Below the pieces are notes generated by a model. It saw only the letters and a list, made by a program, of their open reading frames with translations, ran no database searches and had not been told where the DNA came from. 64,000 bases of DNA, from the NCBI RefSeq assembly GCF_900129375.1, contig NZ_FQVN01000001.1, positions 248,001 through 312,000 of the forward strand. Direction: 5' to 3'. This document shows positions 50,164 to 57,935 of this stretch, one piece after another (the stretch's first letter is position 1; the number at the start of each line of letters is the position of its first letter). This stretch comes from Streptoalloteichus hindustanus (GTDB lineage Bacteria > Actinomycetota > Actinomycetes > Mycobacteriales > Pseudonocardiaceae). The translations under genes were made by a program, and so were the position numbers.

Positions 50164-51864
50164 ATGACCACGGTGACCCGCGCCCCCGTCGAGATCCACC
50201 CCGGGGGAGAGCACCGCCCGCCCCGGGGTTCCCGGCTCGTCGCCCTGCTCCGCACCACGGACCCCAAGCAGATCGGGCTGCTCTACCTCGTCACGTCGTT
50301 CGGGTTCTTCCTCGTCGGCGGGGCGATGGCGATGCTGCTGCGCGGCGAGCTGGCGCGGCCGGGGCTGCAGTTCCTCTCCACCGAGCAGTACAACCAGCTC
50401 TTCACCATGCACGGCACGGTGATGCTGCTGCTCTACGCGACGCCGATCCTCTTCGGGTTCGCCAACTACGTCCTGCCGCTGCAGATCGGCTCACCGGACG
50501 TGGCGTTCCCGCGGCTCAACGCGTTGTCCTACTGGCTGTTCCTGTTCGGTGGGATCACGGTGCTGTCAGGCTTCCTCATGCCCGGTGGGGCCGCCGACTT
50601 CGGCTGGTTCGCCTACACCCCGCTGTCCGGCGTCCAGCACTCGCCGGGCATGGGCGGGAACGTGTGGGCGGCCGGGTTGATCGTGAGTGGCCTGGGCACG
50701 ATCCTGGGCGCGGTCAACATGTTCACCACCGTGGTGTGCCTGCGGGCGCCCGGCATGACGATGTTCCGGATGCCGGTCTTCACCTGGAACATCCTCGTCA
50801 CCAGCCTGATGGTGCTGCTGGCCTTCCCCGTGCTCACCGCGGCCCTGTTCGCCCTCCTCGCCGACCGGCACCTGGGAGCGCACGCGTTCGATCCGGCCAA
50901 CGGCGGCGCGATCCTGTGGCAGCACCTGTTCTGGTTCTTCGGCCACCCCGAGGTCTACATCGTCGCGCTGCCGTTCTTCGGCATCGTCACCGAGGTCATC
51001 CCGGTGTTCAGCCGGAAGCCGATCTTCGGCTACAAGATGCTGGTCGTGGCCACGTGGGCGATCGCGGCCCTGTCCATGATCGTGTGGGCGCACCACATGT
51101 TCGCCACCGGCGCGGTGCTGCTGCCGTTCTTCTCGCTGGCCACGTTCCTCATCGCGGTGCCGACCGGGGTCAAGTTCTTCAACTGGTCGCTGACGATGTT
51201 CCGGGGCCAGCTCACCTTCGAGACCCCGATGCTGTGGGCGGTCGGCTTCCTGCTCACGTTCCTGCTCGGCGGGCTGTCCGGGATCGTCCTCGCCTCGCCG
51301 CCGCTGGACTTCCACGTCACCGACACGTACTTCGTGGTCGCCCACTTCCACTACGTGCTGTTCGGGACGATCGTGTTCGCCACATTCGCCGGCATCTACT
51401 TCTGGTTTCCCAAGATGACCGGGCGGCTGCTCGACGAGCCCCTGGGCCGGCTGCACTTCTGGGCCACCTTCCTGGGGTTCCACGCCACGTTCCTGGTGCA
51501 GCACTGGCTCGGCTCGCAGGGCATGCCCCGCCGGTACGCGGACTACCTGCCCACCGACGGCTTCACCGCGCTGAACACGGTCTCCACCGTCGGCGCGTTC
51601 CTGCTCGGCGCGGCCACCCTGCCGTTCCTGTGGAACGTCTTCCGGAGCTACCGGTACGGCACGCGGGTCGACGTCGACGACCCCTGGGGGCACGGCAACT
51701 CCCTGGAGTGGGCCACCTCCTGCCCGCCGCCCCGGCACAACTTCCTGGCGCTGCCCCGAATCCGCTCCGAGCGCCCGGCCTTCGACCTGCACTACCCGGC
51801 GTTGGCGGTGCGGCAGCAGCCGGACGCGCACCCGGGGGTGCGGAAGCTCCACGAGGCCGAGTGA
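50164..51864 (+). CDS. ctaD: cytochrome c oxidase subunit I (CtaD)
   Basis: A 566-residue, 12-helix membrane protein, the catalytic subunit of aa3-type oxidase. Heme and copper ligands are visible: the TM2 His in [22 protein letters not shown] with the cross-linked His-Tyr of CuB, HHMF, and [10 protein letters not shown] for the two hemes. It reduces oxygen to water with proton pumping. No ctaC, ctaE or qcr genes are adjacent; in actinobacteria ctaD often stands alone, and this could be either the main copy or a paralogue. GGAAGGGGGT precedes the ATG. Confidence 0.97.
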   Translation: MTTVTRAPVEIHPGGEHRPPRGSRLVALLRTTDPKQIGLLYLVTSFGFFLVGGAMAMLLRGELARPGLQFLSTEQYNQLFTMHGTVMLLLYATPILFGFANYVLPLQIGSPDVAFPRLNALSYWLFLFGGITVLSGFLMPGGAADFGWFAYTPLSGVQHSPGMGGNVWAAGLIVSGLGTILGAVNMFTTVVCLRAPGMTMFRMPVFTWNILVTSLMVLLAFPVLTAALFALLADRHLGAHAFDPANGGAILWQHLFWFFGHPEVYIVALPFFGIVTEVIPVFSRKPIFGYKMLVVATWAIAALSMIVWAHHMFATGAVLLPFFSLATFLIAVPTGVKFFNWSLTMFRGQLTFETPMLWAVGFLLTFLLGGLSGIVLASPPLDFHVTDTYFVVAHFHYVLFGTIVFATFAGIYFWFPKMTGRLLDEPLGRLHFWATFLGFHATFLVQHWLGSQGMPRRYADYLPTDGFTALNTVSTVGAFLLGAATLPFLWNVFRSYRYGTRVDVDDPWGHGNSLEWATSCPPPRHNFLALPRIRSERPAFDLHYPALAVRQQPDAHPGVRKLHEAE

Positions 51865-52031
51865 TCCGGCCGGCGCGCGGGGCGGCCGCGAGCGCGCCGC
51901 CCGGGCCGTGGCGCGGGCCGACGTCGAGCTCTGACCGGCGGTTCCACCGCTCACTCGGCAGGGGGATCGCCTGGAAGAGCCTTCACCACCCCGTTGCCGA
52001 TCCGTGCTCCTCGGGGCCGGGCCGGCGGCCC

Positions 52032-52079
52032 TAGGCTCCCGCTCACACGCGGAGATCACCGCGTGTGAGCGGGAAGGGG
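52032..52079 (+). promoter_or_regulatory. promoter, 15-bp inverted repeat and RBS of the acidic peptide gene
   Basis: TAGGCT (52032-52037) is followed directly by CCCGCTCACACGCGG-AGATCA-CCGCGTGTGAGCGGG (arms 52038-52052 and 52059-52073), a perfect 15-bp inverted repeat. GGAAGGGG (52072-52079) is the ribosome-binding site. The expected transcription start falls inside the left arm, so the repeat is more likely a repressor site than an RNA hairpin. Confidence 0.6.
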
Positions 52080-52086
52080 ACACAGG

Positions 52087-52191
52087 GTGACCAACCCGAA
52101 CTTCCAGGAAGCGGAGATCGCCGACCTTGGCGACCTCGAGGAGTTCGACGAACTCGACCTGGACGACGAGGAGGACGAGGACGACGACTGA
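52087..52191 (+). CDS. 34-residue highly acidic peptide
   Basis: A 35-codon gene, GTG to TGA. The product starts MTNPNFQEAEIADLGDLEEF and continues into an uninterrupted Asp/Glu-rich tail ending DEEDEDDD; it has no Cys, Lys or Arg. A strong ribosome-binding site, a -10 box, a long inverted repeat upstream and a perfect terminator downstream argue for a real, independently expressed gene. Leader peptides of ribosomal natural products are similarly acidic, but there is no core peptide and no modification enzyme nearby. It might be an antitoxin-like, DNA-mimic or metal-binding peptide; the function is unknown. Confidence 0.6.
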   Translation: MTNPNFQEAEIADLGDLEEFDELDLDDEEDEDDD

Positions 52192-52207
52192 GCCGCGTCC
52201 TCGCGCA

Positions 52208-52239
52208 CGGCCCCCGGGGCCAGCGGGCCCCGGGGGCCG
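52208..52239 (+). terminator. terminator of the acidic peptide gene
   Basis: A perfect 14-bp stem (CGGCCCCCGGGGCC / GGCCCCGGGGGCCG) with a 4-base loop, 16 bases past the stop. Confidence 0.75.
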
Positions 52240-52316
52240 CGTCGCGCGGTCGGGCCGGCGTCCGCCGGGTCTTCCCCACCCCACGGACGCCGACCCGTCG
52301 CCATGGTAGCCAATCC

Positions 52317-52332
52317 TCGAACCTCTGTTCGA
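52317..52332. promoter_or_regulatory. perfect LexA (SOS) box
   Basis: TCGAAC-CTCT-GTTCGA matches the actinobacterial LexA consensus TCGAAC-N4-GTTCGA at all 12 defined positions. A TAGCCA-type -10 box (52307-52312) would place the transcription start within the box. The genes downstream are SUFU (52508) and endonuclease V (53077). The region 52340-52500 between box and gene has no recognisable coding sequence. Confidence 0.8.
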
Positions 52333-52507
52333 CAGGCCGACGGGGTGACCGACGTCGCCGGACCGCCGCCACCGGCGGGCCGGCAACGGCCACCACCGCG
52401 CCCGACGAGGTGCCATGCTTGGCGCGGCGACGATGGAGCCGGGACCGGCGAGGAGCCCGTGTCCTGGTGGAATCGGGGGACATCCACGCGAGCGAGGGAG
52501 AAACCGG

Positions 52508-53068
52508 ATGGCCGACAGGTACGACGGGGTCTCCGGGCACATCGAGCGGCACCTGGGCCGGATCCGGGACGCGGAGTCGCCGACCCTGCACGGCCCGAAC
52601 CAGGGGTACACGCTGGCGGTGTACGAGCACCCGGAGTACGACATGGTCTCCGCGATCAGCAACGGGGTCTGCTTCCAGCAGGTCGACTCGATGCTGCCCG
52701 AGGAGTTCGTCTGCACCCTGCAGTCCGACCAGGAGGAGATCGCCGCCTTCCTGGTGAACGTGATCTGCGAGATGGTCGTGCGCAGCGGCCAGGGCCTGGA
52801 GTTCGACCAGGCGGTGGAGAACACCCAGCCGCTGGTCCCCGACACCAGGATCCACGGCGTGCTCGCCTCGCCGCACCCCTACCTGAGCACCGACTTCGAC
52901 GTCTTCCACGACGCGTACGGCGAGCCGGCGCTCCAGATCATCACCCTGGTGCCGATCACGTTCGCCGAGGCCAAGTACGTCGAGCAGTTCGGAGCCGACG
53001 CCGTCCGCAAGATCTGGGAGGCCAGGGAGACCGACCTCCTCGACGTCTACCGCTCCTCCTCCATCTAG
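52508..53068 (+). CDS. suppressor-of-fused (SUFU) domain protein
   Basis: A 186-residue single-domain protein. The SUFU pattern is seen in GYTLAVYEHPEYDMVSAISNG, PEEFVCTL and LLVPITFAEAKYVEQFGADAV-like ITLVPITFAEAKYVEQFG. Bacterial SUFU proteins are widely interpreted as immunity or protein-interaction modules linked to polymorphic toxins; the role here is unknown. It lies 8 bases upstream of the endonuclease V gene and downstream of a perfect LexA box, so I infer a DNA-damage-inducible operon. The start has GGGAG about 9 bases upstream. Confidence 0.9.
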   Translation: MADRYDGVSGHIERHLGRIRDAESPTLHGPNQGYTLAVYEHPEYDMVSAISNGVCFQQVDSMLPEEFVCTLQSDQEEIAAFLVNVICEMVVRSGQGLEFDQAVENTQPLVPDTRIHGVLASPHPYLSTDFDVFHDAYGEPALQIITLVPITFAEAKYVEQFGADAVRKIWEARETDLLDVYRSSSI

Positions 53069-53076
53069 GCGGCGTC

Positions 53077-53748
53077 GTGCGGGTGCGGGCGTTGCACGAC
53101 TGGCCGCGGTCGCCGGCCGAGGCCGAGGCGATCCAGGACCGGCTCCGCGCGGCGGTGCGCGTGACCGGCGAGCTGAGCGGGGTGCGCGCGGTCGCCGGGC
53201 TCGACGTCGCCTACGCCAACGACGGCAGCGACGATCTCGTGGCCGCGGTGGTCGTGCTGGACGCCGACACGTTGGAGATGGTGGACAGCGCCGTCGTGGC
53301 CGGGACGTCCACGTTCCCCTACGTGCCGGGGCTCTTCGCGTTCCGCGAGCTGCCCGCGCTGGTCGACGCGCTGGAGCGGCTGACGACCACGCCCGACCTG
53401 CTGGTGGTCGACGGGCAGGGCGTCGCCCACCCCCGGCGCTTCGGGCTCGCCTCGCACCTCGGCGTGCTCACCGAGGTGCCCAGCATCGGGGTGGCCAAGA
53501 CGCCCCTGGGCCGCTACGAGCCGCCCGGACCGCGCCGGGGCGACTGGACGCCCCTGCTCGACGGCGCGGAGGTCGTCGGCCGGGCGTTGCGCACCCAGGA
53601 CGGCGTGCGCCCGGTGTTCGTCTCGGTGGGGCACCTGGTCGACCTCGACACGGCCACCGACCAGGTCCTGCGCCTCGCCCCGCGCTACCGCCTGCCGGAG
53701 ACGACGCGCCAAGCCGACCACCTGGGCCGCGCCGCCCTCGTCCGCTGA
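53077..53748 (+). CDS. nfi: endonuclease V (deoxyinosine 3'-endonuclease)
   Basis: A 223-residue nuclease that cleaves next to deaminated bases, chiefly inosine. Catalytic Asp43 is in AGLDVAYA, the wedge and Glu segment is FPYVPGLFAFRELP, the second Asp is in LLVVDGQGVAHPR, and GVAKTPL follows. The GTG start is 8 bases after the SUFU stop. Coupling with SUFU behind a LexA box places inosine repair under apparent SOS control, which is unusual for this family. Confidence 0.94.
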   Translation: MRVRALHDWPRSPAEAEAIQDRLRAAVRVTGELSGVRAVAGLDVAYANDGSDDLVAAVVVLDADTLEMVDSAVVAGTSTFPYVPGLFAFRELPALVDALERLTTTPDLLVVDGQGVAHPRRFGLASHLGVLTEVPSIGVAKTPLGRYEPPGPRRGDWTPLLDGAEVVGRALRTQDGVRPVFVSVGHLVDLDTATDQVLRLAPRYRLPETTRQADHLGRAALVR

Positions 53749-53882
53749 CCGTCGGCCACGGCGAGCACCGCTGCCACCCCGCGCGGGTCGCTTCCTCCGC
53801 CCGGAGTCCGGAGCTGGGCCGAACGGAGGCGGCCAGCCAGGCGAATCCCCGGGAGGGTGCCCGCCACCCGCCCGGCTTCCTC

Positions 53883-53888
53883 TAGCCT
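53883..53888 (+). promoter_or_regulatory. -10 box of tRNA-Lys
   Basis: TAGCCT lies 7 bases before the first base of the tRNA. Confidence 0.55.
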
Positions 53889-53895
53889 TGTCTGC

Positions 53896-53971
53896 GGGCC
53901 GCTAGCTCAACTGGCAGAGCAGCGGACTTTTAATCCGCGGGTTCAGGGTTCGAGCCCCTGGCGGCCCACCA
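53896..53971 (+). tRNA. tRNA-Lys(TTT)
   Basis: The cloverleaf runs from GGGCCGC to GCGGCCC plus A with encoded CCA. The anticodon stem GCGGA/TCCGC encloses the loop CTTTTAA, anticodon TTT. The T arm has GGGTTCGAGCCCC. A terminator-like hairpin (AAGCCCC...GGGGGCTT, 53973-53998) follows. Confidence 0.96.
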
Positions 53972-54209
53972 AAGCCCCTGGTCAGCGACCGGGGGCTTCG
54001 GCTTGTCAAGATCACAGCCATACGAAACCCCGCCCGCGCGGCGACGCGAACCGCACCCGGACGAGCCCGGAGTGACGCCGGACACGTCGGTGTCAACGGG
54101 CCGTCAACATGGCGCGGCGGATCGTCATGACCGTGTCCGGAGGGACGCCAGTCCGGCCCGCCGGCCGCTGTGCTTGTCCCGCACACACCCCACCACCGGG
54201 GAGGACGCG

Positions 54210-55544
54210 GTGTCCCTCGCAGATCTCCTGCCGTCCATGCGGAGCATGGTGCAGTCCCGACTCGAAGAGAACGTGTGGCCAGGGGGAACGACAGTCGACG
54301 AGCGCGGTGAGCTCCTGGTTGGTGGCCACCGGGTCACCGAGCTCGCCGGCCGGTTCGGCACCCCGCTCCAGATCGTCGACCTCGCGGACGTGCGCCGCCG
54401 CTGCCGGGCGTACCGGGCGGCGCTGCCCGGCGCCGAGGTCGCCTACGCCAGCAAGGCGTTCCTGTGCCGGGCGGTCGCCCGGCTGGTCGACGCCGAGGGC
54501 CTGTCGCTGGACGTGTGCTCGGCCGGGGAGCTGGCGGTGGCCAGGTCGGTCGGCTTCCCCGGCTGGCGGGTCCTGCTGCACGGCAACGCCAAGACCCCCG
54601 AGGACCTCAAGGCGGCGCTCGCCCACCGGGTCGGTCGGATCGTGGTCGACTCGCTGGACGAGGTCGACCACGTCGCCGCGCTGGCCAGGGACCGGCAACG
54701 GGTCCTCGTCCGGGTGACGCCGGGCGTGGACGGCGGGACGCACGCGGCCGTCACCACCGGCGTGGAGGACCAGAAGTTCGGCTTCCCGCTGAGCACCGGG
54801 GCGGCCGCGGCGGCCGTCCGCCACGTGCTCCGCCAGCCGAGCCTGCGGCTGGTCGGCCTGCACACGCACCTCGGCTCCCAGCTCCGCAGGGTCGCCGACT
54901 TCGAGCTCGCCGCGCGTCGACTGGTGGCCCTGCTCGCGGCGGTGCGCGACGAGCACGGGCTGGAGCTGCCGGAGCTGAACCTGGGCGGCGGCCACGCCGT
55001 GCCGCAGCTGCCCGGCGAGGACGACTTCGACCTCGCCGGCTTCGCCCACCGGGTGCGCGCCGCCGTGCACGACGAGTGCGCCAGGCACCGCCTGCGGCCG
55101 CCCCGGCTGACGGTCGAGCCGGGGCGGGCGCTGGTCGCGTCGGCCGGTGTGACGGTGTACCGGGTGGTCGCGGTCAAACACGCCGTGCGCACCTTCGTCG
55201 CCGTCGACGGCGGGATGAGCGACAACCCGAGGCCCGCCCTGTACGGAGCGCGGTACCTGGTGCGCATGGTCGGCCGCCCGCCGGCCGCGCCGCTGCGGAC
55301 GGCCACCGTGGTCGGTCGGCACTGCGAGGCCGGCGACGTCATCGCCAGGGACGTCCCGCTCCCCGCCGACGTCCGCGCCGGCGACGTGCTCGCGGTCCCG
55401 GGCACCGGCGCCTACCACCACTCGCTCGCCTCGAACTACAACCTCGTCGGCCGCCCGCCCGTGGTGGGCGTGGACAACGGCGCGGTCCAGCTCCTGGTGC
55501 GCAGGGAGACCGAGGAGGACCTGCTCCGCAGGGACGTCGGGTGA
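54210..55544 (+). CDS. lysA: diaminopimelate decarboxylase-family enzyme (LysA-like)
   Basis: A 444-residue fold-type III PLP enzyme. The Schiff-base Lys82 is in VAYASKAFLC, followed by SLDVCSAGELAVA. HGNAKTPEDL, KFGFPL and LVGLHTHLGSQ are barrel motifs; EPGRALVASAG binds phosphate, and the partner-subunit Cys is in HCEAGDVI. It decarboxylates meso-DAP to lysine, although ornithine/arginine decarboxylase-like or biosynthetic-cluster paralogues share the pattern. It stands alone rather than next to argS-thrA as in many actinobacteria, so it could be a second copy. GGGGAGG precedes the GTG start. Confidence 0.88.
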   Translation: MSLADLLPSMRSMVQSRLEENVWPGGTTVDERGELLVGGHRVTELAGRFGTPLQIVDLADVRRRCRAYRAALPGAEVAYASKAFLCRAVARLVDAEGLSLDVCSAGELAVARSVGFPGWRVLLHGNAKTPEDLKAALAHRVGRIVVDSLDEVDHVAALARDRQRVLVRVTPGVDGGTHAAVTTGVEDQKFGFPLSTGAAAAAVRHVLRQPSLRLVGLHTHLGSQLRRVADFELAARRLVALLAAVRDEHGLELPELNLGGGHAVPQLPGEDDFDLAGFAHRVRAAVHDECARHRLRPPRLTVEPGRALVASAGVTVYRVVAVKHAVRTFVAVDGGMSDNPRPALYGARYLVRMVGRPPAAPLRTATVVGRHCEAGDVIARDVPLPADVRAGDVLAVPGTGAYHHSLASNYNLVGRPPVVGVDNGAVQLLVRRETEEDLLRRDVG

Positions 55545-55567
55545 GGCGGACCCCGACGCCGTCAGCC

Positions 55568-55598
55568 GCGCCGCCCGGTCCCCCGAACCGGGCGGCGC
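55568..55598. terminator. terminator between convergent genes
   Basis: An 11-bp perfect stem (GCGCCGCCCGG / CCGGGCGGCGC) between the lysA-like gene and the minus-strand DUF6328 gene. Confidence 0.7.
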
Positions 55599-55604
55599 AC
55601 CCGT

Positions 55605-56069
55605 CTACCGCTGGTCGTCGTGCCGGAGCCGGGAGGGCCAGACGAACCACAGGAACGCGTAGAGCGTTCCCGAGACCCCGCCGAGGGCGACGGCCCACCA
55701 CCCGCTCAGCACGACGTCGGCCACCAGCGCCACCGCGCCGGTCATGGCCGCCGCGAGCAGGGCGAGCCCGGCCAGGGCGAACCGGTTCGCGGCCCGGACG
55801 ATCTGCTCCCGGCGCCCGTGCCGGAAGAGCAGCCGGTGCCAGGCGGCCGGCGCGGTCAGGAGCGCGGTCGCGCCGGTGGCCAGCATGACGGTGACCAGGT
55901 GCAGGGCCCGCTGGAAGGGGGAGGCGTCCCGGAACGGCTCGGTGAAGGCCGCCCCGAGCAGGAAGGCGAAGAGGATCTGCACGCCCGCCTGGGCGACCCG
56001 GAGCTCCTGGAGCAGCTCGTTGAGGTTGCGGACGAGGCGCTCCCGGTCGTCCGCCTCCGGCTCGCTCAC
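55605..56069 (-). CDS. DUF6328 four-helix membrane protein
   Basis: A 154-residue membrane protein. A charged N-terminus (DDRERLVRNLNELLQELRVAQ) leads into QILFAFLLGAAFTEPF and three further helices (RALHLVTVMLATGATALL, LALLAAAMTGAVALVADVVL, VALGGVSGTLYAFLWFV). It matches the actinobacterial family of this layout, of unknown function. Its GTG start overlaps the transporter stop as GTGA. Confidence 0.85.
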   Translation of the reverse strand: MSEPEADDRERLVRNLNELLQELRVAQAGVQILFAFLLGAAFTEPFRDASPFQRALHLVTVMLATGATALLTAPAAWHRLLFRHGRREQIVRAANRFALAGLALLAAAMTGAVALVADVVLSGWWAVALGGVSGTLYAFLWFVWPSRLRHDDQR

Positions 56070-57007
56070 CCGGCGACCATCTCCTCCCGTCTGGGGTCCT
56101 CCTGCACGACGGGTACCCGGCGCACCCGTTCGTGCCACCCCAACGTGGTGACCATGCCGACGACCAGCGCGAAGCCCAGCCACTGCGTCACGGTCAGGTG
56201 GTGGCCGAGGACGCCGACCCCGATCACCGCGGCGGTCGCCGGGAAGGCCAACTCGGCCAGCGTGGCCCGCGAGGCCGGGGTGGAGCGCAGCCCCAGGTAG
56301 TACAGGCTCAGCGCGAGCAGGCCCGGCACGACCGCGAGCAGCACCAGGCCGGTGGCGTTGCCCCACCCGACGGCGACCGGCGCGCCCTGGAGCCACACCA
56401 CGACGGCGGCCGCCGGCAGACCGGCGGCGAACCGCAGGACGGTCACCTCGCGGGGCGCGAGGCTCCGGCTCACGTAGCGGCCCAGCACGGTGCCGCCCGC
56501 CCACAACGCGGCCGCGCCCACCGCCAGCAACGCGGCCCGCGCCGCGGTCACGCGGACGTCCAGCGGGTCCGGGAAGGTCAACAGCCACGCGCCCACCAGC
56601 GCGGGCACCGCGAACACGAAGTAGCCGGCGCGCACCCGCTCCCGGAGCAGGACGTACGCCGCGAGCACCGCGAAGACCGGTTGCAGCTTCTGCAGGACCA
56701 GCGGGGTCACCGCGTCGCCGACCCGGAACGCGGCGGTGAACATGGCGGTCGCGGCCGCGGAGGAGCCGGCGCCGATCGCCACGACCGCGAGCCACTCGCG
56801 TGGCGAGCAGCGGCGCAGCGCGCGGAGCGCGGCCGGCAGCCACGGCAGGAGGAGCACGAGGACGATCACGTGCTCCCAGAACACGACGGTCGCGGCGGGC
56901 AGGGCGTCGGCGAGGGGTTTGCGGAGCAGGCCGTCGGTCCCCCAGAGGGCGGCCGAACAGGCCACCAGCCACGTCCGGTCGGCTGAGGACACTTTCTTTC
57001 CGAGCAT
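56066..57007 (-). CDS. EamA/DMT-superfamily transporter
   Basis: A 313-residue membrane protein with ten hydrophobic helices in two EamA repeats, for example LVACSAALWGTDGLLRKPLA at the start of the first and ALLAVGAAALWAGGTVLGRY at the start of the second. The PLVLQKLQPVFAVLAAYVLL segment is typical. It is a metabolite exporter of unknown substrate in the cytoplasmic membrane. ATG at 57007 lies 6 bases after TACGGT; an in-frame start 10 codons upstream is less likely. Confidence 0.9.
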   Translation of the reverse strand: MLGKKVSSADRTWLVACSAALWGTDGLLRKPLADALPAATVVFWEHVIVLVLLLPWLPAALRALRRCSPREWLAVVAIGAGSSAAATAMFTAAFRVGDAVTPLVLQKLQPVFAVLAAYVLLRERVRAGYFVFAVPALVGAWLLTFPDPLDVRVTAARAALLAVGAAALWAGGTVLGRYVSRSLAPREVTVLRFAAGLPAAAVVVWLQGAPVAVGWGNATGLVLLAVVPGLLALSLYYLGLRSTPASRATLAELAFPATAAVIGVGVLGHHLTVTQWLGFALVVGMVTTLGWHERVRRVPVVQEDPRREEMVAG

Positions 57008-57108
57008 CGCATCACCGTATGCAGACAAAACTGCCACTGATCGTCCTTACGGGTGGTACCCGACCGAAGGACGTGCGCGATCCTCGTCACCAGGCCAAGG
57101 ATGGCCTC

Positions 57109-57708
57109 ATGCGTCGCAACTCCACCCTCGCCGCCCTGTTCGGCATGGGCGCTGCGCTCACCCTCCTCACCGCCGTCCCCGCCTCGGCCTCGATCCCGGA
57201 CCTGTCCGAGGCCCCCGGCGGGGGCGGCGCCGTCGTCGCCCGCGGCAGGTTCGAGCCCTACCGGGCCGGCGCCAAGGCGATCACCTACGACCAGAAGCTC
57301 GTGAAGGCGGGGTCCCGCGCGACCGTCTACGCGTACCCAGCCCCGAACAACTCCACGAGCGTGATCCTGATCACCCGCGGACTGGTCCCGCACCGCGGGT
57401 ACGGCGCGCACGCGCACGTCAACGCGTGTGGCGCCACCGGAGCCGCCGCCGGTCCGCACTACCAGAACGTCGTCGACCCCAAGCCGGGGACGTCGACCGA
57501 CCCGGCCTACGCCAACCCCCGCAACGAGGTCTGGCTGGACTTCACCACGGACGACGACGGCAACGGGATCGCCGTGACCACGGTGCCCTGGCGGTTCACC
57601 GACCGGCACGCCGGGTCGGTCATCATCCACGAGCACCACACGCACACCCACCCGGGCCACGCCGGCCAGGCCGGCGACCGGCTGGCCTGCATCACGGTCC
57701 CGTTCTGA
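57109..57708 (+). CDS. sodC: secreted Cu/Zn superoxide dismutase-like protein
   Basis: A 199-residue exported protein. A signal peptide (STLAALFGMGAALTLLTAVP) ends at ASASIP. Copper and zinc ligand positions are suggested by GAHAHVNACG (His-x-His), AGPHYQN and SVIIHEHHT, and a disulfide between VNAC and RLACITV is likely. The repeat HTHTHPGHAGQAGD is His-rich. It is a divergent member of the SodC family, so activity is probable but not certain. AAGGA precedes the ATG. Confidence 0.82.
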   Translation: MRRNSTLAALFGMGAALTLLTAVPASASIPDLSEAPGGGGAVVARGRFEPYRAGAKAITYDQKLVKAGSRATVYAYPAPNNSTSVILITRGLVPHRGYGAHAHVNACGATGAAAGPHYQNVVDPKPGTSTDPAYANPRNEVWLDFTTDDDGNGIAVTTVPWRFTDRHAGSVIIHEHHTHTHPGHAGQAGDRLACITVPF

Positions 57709-57768
57709 TCCGAGTTCCCCGGTCCGAACCCCCGGTCAGCACCGCTGACCAACACCGAAACCATCCGC

Positions 57769-57801
57769 GGTCCGGGGTCGGCGCCACGCCGGCCCCGGAC
57801 C
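57769..57801 (+). terminator. terminator after the SodC-like gene
   Basis: GGTCCGGGGTCGGC and GCCGGCCCCGGACC form a 14-bp stem with a single G-T pair and a 5-base loop. Confidence 0.65.
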
Positions 57802-57920
57802 TCTCGTCCGGCCGTCGGACCTCGCGGCGACGCCCGGCCGGGCCCCGCGAAGCCGGGGGCGGGTGAGGCCTTGGCCACAGCACCCCGGCGGAGGGGCGAC
57901 GAGCACCGGCGCGCGGCAGC

Positions 57921-57935
57921 GACAATGGACGGATG
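57921..57935 (+). promoter_or_regulatory. leaderless promoter of dus
   Basis: GACAAT (57921-57926) ends 6 bases before the ATG at 57933; no Shine-Dalgarno is present. Confidence 0.6.

Noticed and set aside
52087-52191. RiPP precursor (lanthipeptide, thiopeptide or lasso leader)
   Set aside because: The peptide has an acidic leader-like sequence but no Cys, Ser/Thr-rich or Gly-initiated core after it, and no modification, protease or transporter gene adjoins it.
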